Shown one piece after another: positions 37,773-49,200 of a DNA stretch of 64,000 nucleotides. Origin of the DNA: Crambe crambe. Its lineage: Eukaryota > Porifera > Demospongiae > Poecilosclerida > Crambeidae. Every line of letters starts with the position of its first letter. The first letter of the stretch is position 1. Under the pieces are notes generated by a model. It was given only the letters and a program-made list of their open reading frames with translations, searched no databases and was not told the origin of the DNA. Location of the stretch: positions 5,492,858 to 5,556,857 of the forward strand of contig OZ004598.1 in the NCBI GenBank assembly GCA_963924555.1. Reading direction: 5' to 3'. A program made the position numbers and the translations under genes.

Positions 37773-40700
37773 TCACTTTTTCTTTCTATCGTGCCTGGCT
37801 CTGCAAGAAAGAAAAGAATATACCTTTTTACATAGATAATATATGGAGACTCACTTTGTTTCTGCCAGTTGTGCATGCTGGCTTTGCAGCTCGTCTGACA
37901 ACTGGTCCATTAGTTGCATGTCACCATTGGGACGACTAGCAAGCTCTGACATCTTCTGCGATAAGTCTGCAATGTTCTTCTTGATGGACCTGCGAATCAA
38001 TACAATCACACAACAGTATACACCTTGCACTGAAGACTCCATTAACCACTTAAGCCATTAATTGATATTTGGTGTTCTCTTCCTTTTAATGAGACTCTCT
38101 TCTCTTTATTGTTAAGTGCATTAAGAGTCTGGTATTCTTTATTGGGCAGCACAAGAGTGTTTCCTGTCTAATCAGTTTAAAGAAAATCCCTCTAAAGCTA
38201 ATGGCCAAATTGTTGATTGTTATAACATCTCCCCATAAGAGGACTGAACTGCTGACCTGGCAGTGGTGTAGATTTCCTGGTCCTCCTCATAAGTTTTGCG
38301 AATTGAGATGTGGACAAGGAGGGCACTCAACTCCAGCTCTTCATTGTATGTGTTTGTCAGGATAACAGCGCTATAGCCTGTCTTGAGACATGGGATGGGG
38401 TATGTGGCCTGTCCGATGAAGTTAGGGTCACCAAACACGTCCTCATCTTGAACGCAGAAACGCAATAAGGCAAGGTCAGGGTTCAACAGCTCAAACTCGC
38501 AGCCTTCATTCCATACAGGGTTAAAGCCATTCTCCTCTGGAGTAGCGCATACATTCACAATTCAAATAAGGCTGATTACCATGGCATTAGCAGTTTATTT
38601 ACATAACATGTACACACATCTTTCATACAAGGCTCAGCTATGTGGTAATTTGGTTGGTCTTTGATAAATGAAGCAGAAAGTAAATATCATCAGGTCAGTA
38701 TTAATTACATAATAGTGAATGACTTATTACTGGCAGGCCAAAAAGTTGGTAATGATTGTCAATTTCATGCAACACCTCCAACACACACCTGCCCCTTTGC
38801 ATACAAGCTCACTTCATCTAGAACACCCTCATGGCCACACCCACACTTGTCTAGACACACTCCTTTACTCACTGCAAGTAGAAGTTCTGAACTTTGCCCA
38901 GTCGGCATCAACTCCCAAAACCTCCACTTCAACCATAGGGGAACATATGCCACGGCCATATCGGACCAAGTGGCGTCCCCCAATGATCTGTATGTTGATT
39001 GTGATGGGAGTACACATGGTATGAGTGGAGGGGTCCAGGGGGTTGAATCCCACGTCAAACATACAGTCAGGCATCAGCACATAGCCACACCTGCCGTTCT
39101 GCATGAAACGTCCTTCATTCAAATGCATTGGCTTGTCTGTAGAGGGGAGGAGATTACAGTCAGTCAGTAGGGATGTAGAGGGGAGGAGATTACAGTGGTC
39201 AGTAGGGATGTAAGTGAGCAGTAATCATAATTTCAGGGGTCACATACAGCATCACAGGATAACTGTGACCCCTGAAATTTGATTACTGCTCAAATTTGGA
39301 AAAAACAAAACAAAAAAACCTAAACAAAAAAAAACACACCATCAAAATTCACTTCTGGCCCCCTTATGATATGATGGATCACATGGAAGTCATGTGACTG
39401 ACATACCTCCAGTCTGGTAGTTGAGGGAGACAAACTGGGAGCCAGCATTCCACATTGGCATGGGATCATAGTTAGACGAGTCCATTCGCTGGCCCTTGGG
39501 ATAAACCCTGCTCATTTGACGGTTGCTGTAACTGATGAATGTGCCAGCCTGATACTTATTCTTGACAATTCTCTCAATCCTTGTCTCAACAAAAGAAGAC
39601 ATTTGGTAGTACCTACCATTCTCAATGTCTGCAAGGAGAATTTTGGAAAACACATTATGCTTATTAGAATGAACCTCAAACTGAGTGACTCACTTTCAAG
39701 TTGAAAAGGGACAGGCCGACAGTAAATGACCAAGTCAGACATCTCCAGAGCTATCCGCTTATTCCTTGATTGTTGCTTGAGGACCTGGTCTCTCTTGTAC
39801 AGGTCGTTCTGAAGACTCTCAATTGTGTTACGAGCATCTTCAATGTGTCTCTGCCAGTCAAGGATCTCTTCCAAGTTCTCTGTGGCAACCTCCAAAGCAG
39901 GACGTCCAGTGGTGTTGTCTGTTATCTTGGGTAGGATCCGAAGCATATACATATTGTTTCCAGCAATCTTGTGTGTCTCCACTGTACAACCTATGCACAC
40001 AGTCATCCATTACAACTTGCTTCCACTACAATCAGGTGCTCTTTATATAGAATATCTATTTACAAGGTGCTCTCTATATAGAATATCAACTGTGCACCTG
40101 CAATGTCCACTGCTCCCTGTTGGAGGTTTCCCAGCTGTTTGTCCTCTGAACTAGGGTCATTTGTGTCCAATTCCTCCACATAGTTTGCAGGGAACCATTT
40201 TTTCTTGCGTTTTCCATAGTCCCCTCTCCACCAGCCACCTTCATGCTTCTCCACATTGGTGATGATGGCATCTTTGGAGAAGGTCAACTCATCTGCTCTT
40301 CGCTGGCTGTAGTCGTACAAGGCACGGACCACACACGGCAGCTGCTTCTCACTCTCAAAGGTGAAGTAGACAGGATGGTAGTACACAGAGTTATCATCAG
40401 GATCCTACATAAAACAGAAGTCAGTTATTCATCCACCACTTCAGATCGATGTCATGCTTGTGCTGGCAGTAGCCCATCCATGCCATATGCCAATTAAAAA
40501 CTCTTTATTAAAAAGTTCAGGCTAAAGTTCGGTACCAAGTGGAGCAATTAAAGTCTGTAACACACACCTCTCCAATACTTTTGAGTACTTCCTCATTGAT
40601 GGCATACTTGAGCTTCATGCGTCGGTAGAGAGGGTTCGTCTCATAGTACTGGACCAGTTCGGTCAGACTCTCAAAGGTGGCAGAACCAATCATGAACTGT

Positions 40701-42313
40701 CCATTCTCCACTTGAATACGACAGTGTCTCACCTTACCCTCTGCCCTGTGTACAAAACAAATATTGTGTTTGATGTGGCAGCGTGTAGGGCAGAATGGGT
40801 GTGGCATGACACCCACCTGAATGAAATGGAGTAGTAGACATGTTGTTTTGCCTGAGGGGGTTGGTGTTTCTGTTCACTAGGTCTGATCAGGAAGGCCCCA
40901 TCCATCCTCACTCGTTTCAACATCTCTTCCGCCTCATGGCGAGACAGCTTCTCGTGAAACCAAGGCTTGCCTATATACATACATACACCATCAAGTCAAA
41001 CAGACCACACCCACCCAGATCGCTACAAACTGGAGAACTTACCAATGTGGCTGTTCTGTTGGGGGACAGGGAAGCCCAGGATTTGCTCAAAGGCCGGGCT
41101 CTTCAGGGGATTCACCTGAAGACAGAGGAAAGATGTGAAGGTGAAGAATGCACACACCACAGTCACATACCTTGTAATAGCAGATGAGCTCGTAGATCGA
41201 GTCAAAGCACATGTGATCAATAAGGTAGTATTTTGTCTTCCCACCTTCTGACTTGGTGTGGATTCGACAATGATTATACTTATTGTCTCGTCTGAAAATC
41301 ACTCATTTATTCAAAGGGAAGGAAAAAAGAAAGGAGGTTGGTACTCACACAAAGGAGAGGGAGTAATCTCCTGTGAAGGTAGCACTCTCCCTCACTAGAA
41401 AGGCACCATTTTCTCCTCGATACTCCTGTAGGAGGCGTTCAGCATCCAGCCGTCCGCTGGCAAGTTTCCCATGGAACCACTTCTCCTTGTAGTGCATCTC
41501 AGTACTAGGAACCTGAATCACATGACCACATCCCTAATCATGTGACAATCACATGAGCATTTATATTACCTCAGGTTCTTCCTCTTTCTCCTGCTCTTCT
41601 TCTTTCTCTTGTTCCTCCGTAAAGAAGAGCTTTTCCGTTGTCAACACAAAGTAGTGACGAGCCCACATCTGCAGAAACCAAAGGCCAGTCAAGCCACACC
41701 CACCTCAAAGCCATACCCACACAAGCATCTTCACCTTATCAATAGGGTCTTGCATGAAGAGGTAGCCATTTTTGATGGAGTTGCTGAGATCAGTCAAGAA
41801 GGAGGCAATGTCAGTAGGAGCTGCTTCATTGGCCTCAGCATTGGTGGCAGTGGAAGGCATGTTCAGGGAAGGGTCCTCTCCTTCCATTGTCAACTTTTTG
41901 TGCTTGAGAATGATCTTTCTCTTGAGCTGGCTTGGAGAAGGGAGGGTTGTTGCATTGGCATCCACAGGAGCTTGTAACAGCATGTCTACACACAATATTC
42001 AGTGGCCATGAGCAAATATGAATCATTGTTAACTATGAACAAAAATATTGAGGGAAGGGGAGGGACTTGGAATAGAAGGTTCACTTGCCTCCAAAGACTT
42101 CCTTGAATTGGCGAGCCATGACTTGCTGTTGAGGGATGTCGCAATGCTGTTCAATGGACAGTACCAGCGGATAGTCAGAGGCTACAAAGGCGTGCTCACG
42201 GATACATTTGATCACGTCATAGAAACGGATCTTAGAGGTGAGGGTGTGGCCGTGGTAAATGATAGGGTTGTTGTCTGGACCATCCCAGCAATCCACTGCA
42301 ATGTGGGTGTGGC

Positions 42314-42386
<73 letters not shown>

Positions 42387-44826
42387 CATATCTTTGTATC
42401 ACTACAGTACTATGACTCACACTCTATGCAACGACAGCCACTCCTAAGCACTCTAGAGTAAGCTTCCACACTTGACTCACTAGAATACTGGTTCCCTGTC
42501 AGGTACCTGCAAGAAATAACTATAATCTTTGTGCATGGTGCAAGTGAACAGAAACTTTGGTTTGTGGTAGGGAGGGGTACATACGTATTGTGGGAGGAGG
42601 CAATCCAGTAGTGTGAGAGAGGTCTGTTCATGTCCATGTATATTTCAGTACAACTCTCTTTCATCAAAGAGTTCTTCTTGGAGAAGAGAAAACTGACAAA
42701 CTGGAAAAAAGAGAGAAAGAAGTAACAGGTGTCCATCCTTGTCGCAAATAGATTGATCTAGTACATCCACGAGTGAGTGATGACTGATAGTAACCATGTC
42801 TGCATAATGCATCTTGGCAACAATAGCTAAGGAAGTTAAATTGACAGTTGATAGGTATGTGTTAAGGATTTGTTTTCTACAAGTTGCAAAGCAGTGGCAA
42901 TAACACCGCTAGCTAATGCTGTGTGCCAACAAAGAACCCACTTGAAACTTGAAAAGACCTCAGGGAAATCCCCTCTAATACGATGCAGAGACTACTTCTG
43001 TAATGGTTCTCTTAATCTTCCTGGGAGCAGACTCACTTCTGGAAGGGTGAGAGAAGGTTGACGAGGATCTCTGAAACGATTAGGAGCACGTGCAAAGTCC
43101 CGGAAGAGAGTGTTGACATAGTTTGGATCTCCAGCAAGCTGGTCTCCTTGTTCATCCTGCAAAAAGAGCTGTAGCTCCTTGAAGGTCATGTTCTGACGAT
43201 CTTGACAATAACTGAAGAACTTCTCCCCAATCTGCAGTGAGTGGAAGACAGGAGTAAACTAAGTATTAAAGGGGTTTCTTTTTTATTACTGAAATAATTG
43301 AAGGGAAAGAGGTGGGAGTGAGGGGGTTTGTATTACAGGGTACCCCATAAAGGAAGGAAGCATGTATCATACGGGAAGCAAGGTTCAAGAGTTTAACCAC
43401 TTACTGTCTTGACATAAATAAGAGAATGGTACATGTGAAAGAAGTCATCCACACCAAGGAAGCCTGCACGACTGTAATCAAAGTCCTAGCAGGAACACAG
43501 AGCAGGTCCAAAGTCAAGTGAGGCAAAGTGTGTGTGTATGCATGAAAAGGAAAGAATAAATATGAAGCTGAAATTGAAGATGGATAAACATGCCGGGTAC
43601 AGATGTAATCAAAACAAAACTGGCTATTTCTAAGTGTACTGCAACATTCTCTGCACTCGCTCACTTACATTGAAGATGGCTTTGGCCCTGGTCTGTAGAC
43701 TCCGACTGTTAACCTTGGTGAGGAACTTTCGCAGATCATTGGCAGTGATCCTGTAGATGAGGGGAAATGGGTGGAGTCAGCAGAGGGTTCACCAATGCAG
43801 TAATGGGAAAGAGGGGGGGAGTCAAAGAAGGGGAGGGGACATGGTCTTACCCTCCAGTGTTGTTCTGGTCCAATAACTTGAACTCTTTGTTGAGCCATCT
43901 ATGAGGCAAAGATAAGCAATACCTACAGATGGATTCTGACATATTTCCTCACCTATGAGTCAACATGTGAGAGCTGAAATTGTTTGGATGAGTGACGTGC
44001 CTCAGGGCTCTAACCCATGCATCACACTCATCACGACATAGTGCTATATATGAAGAAAGAAAGCTCAATGTCACATGCAAATAGATACCTTAAGCATTTG
44101 CAAACATTCAGTCATGCTACACTCTCCCTTGAAACCACTCCCACATTGGTGTACCTGCAACACTGAGTGTTTTCAACTTGAATTCAGAAGAATAGAAGAC
44201 CACAAAACAGAACTGGTCGATCTTCTTCAGCTCCCCCTGCTGCCGTTCAAAGTCCTTTGAGTCAGTTCCCTCTCTGATCTCCTTGATCTCTCTGATGTCA
44301 ACTGCAAGAAGAGTCGTCATGTAATTAATGAGCCATCACCTCCCCTCACTCTTGCCCTTCAAGACTCGTTTATCCTCACACAATACTAGATGAACAATTT
44401 TTAGCGACACAAAATGTGTTTACATGCAGACAAGGACCATCAAACTGATTGAACTGGTCTGGTGAGGAAGGTGGGCGGGTACATCATATGCCTACAAGTC
44501 TGTTTTTTGGTGCTAGGATTGGTCCTCATGTCAACATGACTACTGAAGATAGTCCCTGTGCATGCCATGAAGCTTGCATGCTACCTTCACAGCTAGCTAG
44601 CTATCCCGTGCACGTGACAAAACTCACTTATCTCCTCGCATTGTGTAAGCCTGCCACGAGCCATCGGGTACTGGAGGATCTGGAATGTATCCGTCTTGAG
44701 GCAGAATATCCTTTTCTCAGGCTTTCCCTTTTTCTTCACAAAGAACCTGATCATAACTGTGCCTTGGTCCAGAGCGTGGAGGATCTGCGGAATCTCCGCC
44801 GCGCTGGACAGCGATACACGAGACAT
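37773..44826 (-). CDS. PLCG1: Phospholipase C-gamma
   Basis: Hydrolyses PIP2 to IP3 and diacylglycerol downstream of tyrosine kinases. The minus-strand start at 44826 ([14 protein letters not shown]) opens the PH domain. EF hands follow ([24 protein letters not shown]). The catalytic X box has both active histidines ([16 protein letters not shown] and [11 protein letters not shown]). The gamma-specific insert contains the split PH halves ([20 protein letters not shown] and the piece at about 39990), two SH2 domains ([16 protein letters not shown]) and an SH3 domain ([25 protein letters not shown]). Box Y ([18 protein letters not shown] onward) and a C2 domain complete the order. Tyrosines between the second SH2 and the SH3 (SVYYHPVYF) align roughly with the regulatory tyrosines of vertebrate PLCG1. 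I extended the C-terminus over a donor at 37852 to a micro-exon ending RHDRKKK at 37773. About 25 exons. Confidence 0.93.
39135..39291. repeat. Short duplication and 76-bp foldback in a PLC-gamma intron
   Basis: Two direct copies of TAGAGGGGAGGAGATTACAG lie at about 39139-39200. Next to them, 39216-39291 is a hairpin with about 29-bp arms: GAGCAGTAATCAT-AATTTCA with GGGGTCACA on the left, and its reverse complement ending at 39291. Confidence 0.75.
42316..42383 (-). repeat. (CT)n microsatellite upstream of a PLC-gamma 3' splice site
   Basis: The array reads (AG)n on the plus strand and (CT)n in the sense of the gene. It ends about 22 nt before the acceptor CATTGCAG that opens the exon starting [11 protein letters not shown]. 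Confidence 0.9.
44624..44656 (-). other. PLC-gamma exon 1 end, source of an inverted duplicate
   Basis: These 33 bases span the end of exon 1 (LTQCEEI) and its donor. They match the reverse complement of 45221-45253 with one difference. Confidence 0.8.
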
Positions 44827-44933
44827 CGTGCTCAATAATGACAGATCTTCTCAGTGAACAGAGATGCACTAACGAGGGGCGGGCTACGAGCTCAGCTACC
44901 TAAACGTGACGTCGACATAAACAAGGTCAAAGT

Positions 44934-44987
44934 CACGTGATATAATAATGGCCCAGCTGATTTCAATTTACCAACTGAGCATGCGCG
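44934..44987 (+). promoter_or_regulatory. Promoter module copy A: CACGTGA plus GCATGCGC
   Basis: CACGTGATATAATAAT is followed 27 bp later by CAACTGAGCATGCGCG. The E-box and the NRF-1-like GCATGCGC lie about 110-160 bp upstream of the PLC-gamma start. The same pair in the same order and orientation recurs at 45488. Confidence 0.55.
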
Positions 44988-45012
44988 TGCCTTCCAGTGC
45001 ATGTACATGCAG

Positions 45013-45168
45013 TACAGTGGATTGCAGGTTGCTTGACACTAGTATTTCAGCCAGCAAGGTCACATAGACCAATCAGATTCATGCTGACATCATTGCCTGC
45101 AAATCTGATTGGTCCATGTGACCTTGGTGGCTGAATTACTAGTGTCAAGCAACCTGCAATCCACTGTA
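45013..45168. mobile_element. 156-bp palindromic MITE, copy 1
   Basis: Starts TACAGTGGATTGCAGGTTGC and ends with its reverse complement. Arms of about 65 bp, including CTTGACACTAGTA and GACCAATCAGATT, are nearly perfectly inverted, leaving a spacer of about 25 bp. The flanking TA and the CAGTG start resemble Tc1/mariner or pogo-type ends. It has no coding capacity. Confidence 0.8.
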
Positions 45169-45220
45169 CACGTACTTGCATGTGCACTTCTGACGTAGCC
45201 GACCCTTTACCAGGGTCTCA

Positions 45221-45253
45221 TGGCAGGCTTACACAGTGCGAGGAGATAAGTGA
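45221..45253 (+). repeat. Inverted copy of the PLC-gamma exon 1/intron 1 border
   Basis: TGGCAGGCTTACACAGTGCG followed by AGGAGATAAGTGA repeats, in inverted orientation, 33 bases of PLC-gamma exon 1 and donor at 44624-44656. It lies between the two palindromic elements. Confidence 0.75.
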
Positions 45254-45280
45254 AGCACAAATGAATTAGAGCCTATCAGC

Positions 45281-45436
45281 TACTGTGGATTGCAGGTTGC
45301 TTGACACTAGTACTTCAGCCACCAAGGTCACGTGGACCAATCAGATTTGCAGGCAATGATGTCAGCGTGAATCTGATTGGTCCATGTGACCTTGCTGGCT
45401 GAAGTACTAGTGTCAAGCAACCTGCAATCCACAGTA
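45281..45436. mobile_element. 156-bp palindromic MITE, copy 2
   Basis: Starts TACTGTGGATTGCAGGTTGC and ends with its reverse complement. It is the same length as copy 1 and highly similar to it, but the non-palindromic centre (ATGATGTCAGC against GCTGACATCAT) is inverted. It lies about 130 bp before the RPL14 start. Confidence 0.82.
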
Positions 45437-45487
45437 AAAGAAATCTTGCTCGCTCAAATGTAAATGGCAAGCTTAAGTTTTATCAGT

Positions 45488-45528
45488 CACGTGATATTAT
45501 GATACAATTTAGCAACTGAGCATGCGCG
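45488..45528 (+). promoter_or_regulatory. Promoter module copy B: CACGTGA plus GCATGCGC
   Basis: CACGTGATATTATGATACAA is followed by CAACTGAGCATGCGCG, a direct copy of the module at 44934 with a shortened middle. It lies 38-78 bp upstream of the RPL14 start codon. Confidence 0.55.
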
Positions 45529-45565
45529 AATATTTTCTTTTTTCCTCGTGGTTGAAAGAAGGGAT

Positions 45566-46157
45566 ATGGTAAGTGATGTATCTTCATTTTATATGAAGAC
45601 TTTGAAACTGTGCTGGTATGTACAGGTATATAAGAGGTTTGTGGAGATTGGGCGTGTGGCCCTCATTAACGAGGGACCAGATATGGGGAAGTTGTGTGTG
45701 ATAATAGATGTAGTGGACCAGAGAAGGGTAAGTGTAAGCTTGCTAGAATTTTACATTAAGGCTGAAGAACGGTTATGTGATATTTGGGTTAGGCACTGGT
45801 GGATGGTCCTTGTACTAATGTCAAGCGACAAGCCATTAGCTTCAGTAAACTGTCGCTGACCGACTTTAAGGTCAAGATTTCCCACTCTGCCCGGGAGAAG
45901 CAGGTGAGGAAAGCCTATGAAGAAGCTGATGTGACCACAAAGTGGCAGCAGACAGCATGGGCTAGAAGGATTGAGAAGAAAGCAGTGCGTTCAGGACTTA
46001 CTGACTTTGACCGTTTTAAGCTAAAAGTTTTGAAGCAACAGGTTGGTAGAGCTAAATAATATAATCACTGCCACTTGACTCCCATTTGCTTCTCCAGAAA
46101 TCTCGCATAGTTAGAGGAGAGTACAATAAACTGAAGAAAAAGGCAGCAAAGAATTGA
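45566..46157 (+). CDS. RPL14: 60S ribosomal protein L14 (eL14)
   Basis: A large-subunit ribosomal protein. Four exons (45566-45568, 45626-45727, 45793-46041, 46098-46157) give 137 residues. The first coding exon is ATG alone, followed by GTAAGT. The product starts [20 protein letters not shown] and contains [20 protein letters not shown], an SH3-like KOW fold typical of eL14. The C-terminal helix is basic, ends LKKKAAKN and lacks the long Ala/Lys tail of mammals, as in many invertebrates. The gene is divergent from PLC-gamma and ends 79 bp from the converging CPSF1 stop codon. Confidence 0.95.
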
Positions 46158-46235
46158 CATTTTCTTCCATTGTTGCATTCTTTATTGTAAAAAGTTTTAA
46201 AGCCATAATAATTATGTATAAAAGGGAATTGTATG

Positions 46236-49200
46236 TTAGAAATGAGCTGTTATTTTATCCATCTCCTTCAAGTCGTCAAGTATTTGTGCAGCTGAAGTTC
46301 CAATCTGTTTGGCAAAGTCATTTTTCTGTTTGAGAGTTAGGAGAGGGTATCGAGAGAGAAGTTCTCCATCCAGGATGTTCTTCTGCGGGTTATAGAGGTA
46401 CTGGTGATGGGAGTGGAACAGCCTGAAGGCTTTTGGGTTGAGCCCCGCAATGTGGGGAAGACCACTGGACAATTTCATCTGCAGCATTAGTAATCTCCGA
46501 TACACCTTCTCTGCCACTGGCAACACATAACCTATCCCACCATCCAGAGTGCCTAGAGAAAATAATGTAGATACATTCAAGTTTATTACGTTTCATTTCA
46601 CTCACCAAAGAATGTGACATGTCTTTTGTCAGCCATGAGTGCCTTGACATCACTAGATGCCCCTAGGGGAGCTGCTGACTCGCAGTGCAGGCGGAGGAAA
46701 GTGTTGATGTGGCTACCAGCATTGAAGTCACCACGTCGTATCAGATACTGCCCTCCATTGCTCTCTGGCACTGCGGGAATAATTGTAGTGAACTGATGAG
46801 AGGGTGAGCTAACAGCAAGGACTCACTTTCAGGTTGGTACTGAAACAGAATCAAGTTCTTGTCAGAGTCTGAAGCTGTAGGTAAAATCCTAACAACATAC
46901 ACAACTCTTATGAAAGTATTTACCAATAAATCCCAATTGTTGACCATCAATGACGTAATCACAAGCATAAACTTCTGCAGGAAACTGGTCCCTACTGATC
47001 AATGAGAGCGTCCGTAAATGTTCCTATGGGCACACACTGAACTCATATAGCTAGGACTGGGTTGTTCTAGAACCTGATATCGCAGAAGTTGGACACTTCT
47101 GTTAATGTCTGCAATGAGGATGAAATTCTTGATGGCTAGTGCTCTATGAATGTAGGTCTCTGTGTCAATGAAAGCCACACCCACAAGGTCCTTGTTGTCC
47201 TTAAACTGCCACATATAGATCTGTCAAAGAAAGCAGTTTATTTTTCATCCACTGCAGAATGTTACATACCTTTTGTGCCATGCAAGCTAAGAGGAGACCA
47301 TCCACTCCTTCCAGTGCAGAGATCGGACCTTTCTGGTCCTCACTGTACAGACACTGTATGGTATGCAGCAGAATATACACACATACTATCAGTATACAGG
47401 AACTACCTTGAGTTTGTGTTTGGTAAGGGGTTTCCCAGGCTCTGGAATCACCTCTATCACATCAAATATCCTGACCTGCCACATTGAATATGATAAATTG
47501 AATATGAGAGAGACCAGTGGTTGTGGTGCATACCTTTCCCTTGCACTGGGTGTCCTCTCCGCAGACAGAGGTGGAGCCAATGACGATAAACTCTTTCCTA
47601 CCAGTCATGGTCTCTTGACTCCGCAGTTTAATGACCTTCATGCATACCACACGCTCAAACCTGTCCAACTCATATCTGTATACCCACAATGGGAATGAAA
47701 CGGGATAAATATCATTATTGGAATGAATTGAATACTTTGTATTTGGGACCGCTTCCCATGCTGAAGGAGAATAAAGATGAAGAAAAAACTTGTCTTCCAT
47801 TGGCCAAATGAATCGCTCATCTGCACATCATTACAAGCTAACTAACAGTAGTGTGTCTCCTGATATCCTTCAACTTGCCTCTATCAACAGTTTCCAACTC
47901 TTCTGGAATCTCTCCGATGGGAATCTGCTTGCCTGGTTCTTGCTCTGAGGTGATGAGGGCATGTGTCTTGCTCTCCATGTGGTAAGAGATGAAGTGAGGG
48001 GTGCAGCGTGTGGGGACCTTACGTGTTGGCCAGGGACTATCATATGAGAGGTGCGATGGAAGCAGACAGATCCGAAGTTCACCCTCGGCACTGAAGTAGA
48101 GGAATCCGTGAGGACAGTTGACATTATGGAAAGAGGTGAAGGAAGAGATGGGTCCATCTATGAACATGGGGTGGAGCCTCAAGGCACCTTGTTGCGTGAA
48201 CACTAGCCAGTGTGGGTACGATCCACATACAAACACCTGCAAAACACAGTTAATGAAGAAAGATGGAAGTGTCATGAGAGAATTCAATGTACCCCTGAAT
48301 AGCCTGCTATGTTCTGATACTCTCGGAGCTGAGCCACAAATCTCCCACTCTTTTCCTCCTGAACAGCCGCCTTTGTGTCTTGCTGACTCAGCTGTTTGAC
48401 TGTCTTGAGCTCCCCCTTGCGGTCTGAGATGAGAACTTTGTGCTGCACCTGTTTTTGAACAATGTCTCATAGCGACATGTCCTATTTAATGCACACCTTG
48501 TTAAACCGGAGGTGGAGGTGATCTGGAGTGATCTGGTTGCTATATGGGAAGGCAGAGTACACCAGCAGGTCTTTGTCTACTATGGCAATGAGGTGTGGTG
48601 GGGTATGGCTTCCACCCTGTCCAGTCAGCAAAATCTCGCTCACATGAACCTCACTGCAATGCAGGTGACTGTAAATACAAGAAGCGATAAAGTACATAAA
48701 ATGCCATGTACTAGGATAAAGCTTAAAAAGACATCATGCTATGCTTAGATTCATATTTGAGTGTTATTGGTCTTGCAAAAAAATCAGCTGAAAAATTTTT
48801 GTGACCAATTTAAGTTTTTAACACTCAAAAGTGAATCTAGGCATCATGCTGAATGCTTGGATTCACATTTGAGTGTTATTGGTCATGCAAAAAAAATCGG
48901 CCATTTCCCAAGTTTATAACCTTGGTAAACAGCTGAAATTTTTTGCGATCAGTTTTGTCTTTAATGCTCAAAAGTGAACCTAGATTCACATTTGAGTGTT
49001 ATTGGCCATGCAAAATTTTGGTGAAAGGCCTTGGTGAATTTCTGACCAATTTAGATGTCGAGTGGTCCCTTCTATCACTGATTTCCATGTCATTACCATG
49101 TCATAAGGTGTGTTAGAGGGAGAAGGACTAGACTCACTCAGAGGTCAGAGGTCCACTATCTTTTAGAGTTTGAGGACCAGAGGAGAAATTTCTGACACAG

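Noticed and set aside
42081..42461. Open frames with Ser-Leu or Glu-Arg repeats in the PLC-gamma region
   Set aside because: They are extensions of a real exon into the (AG)n array, or the array read on the other strand.
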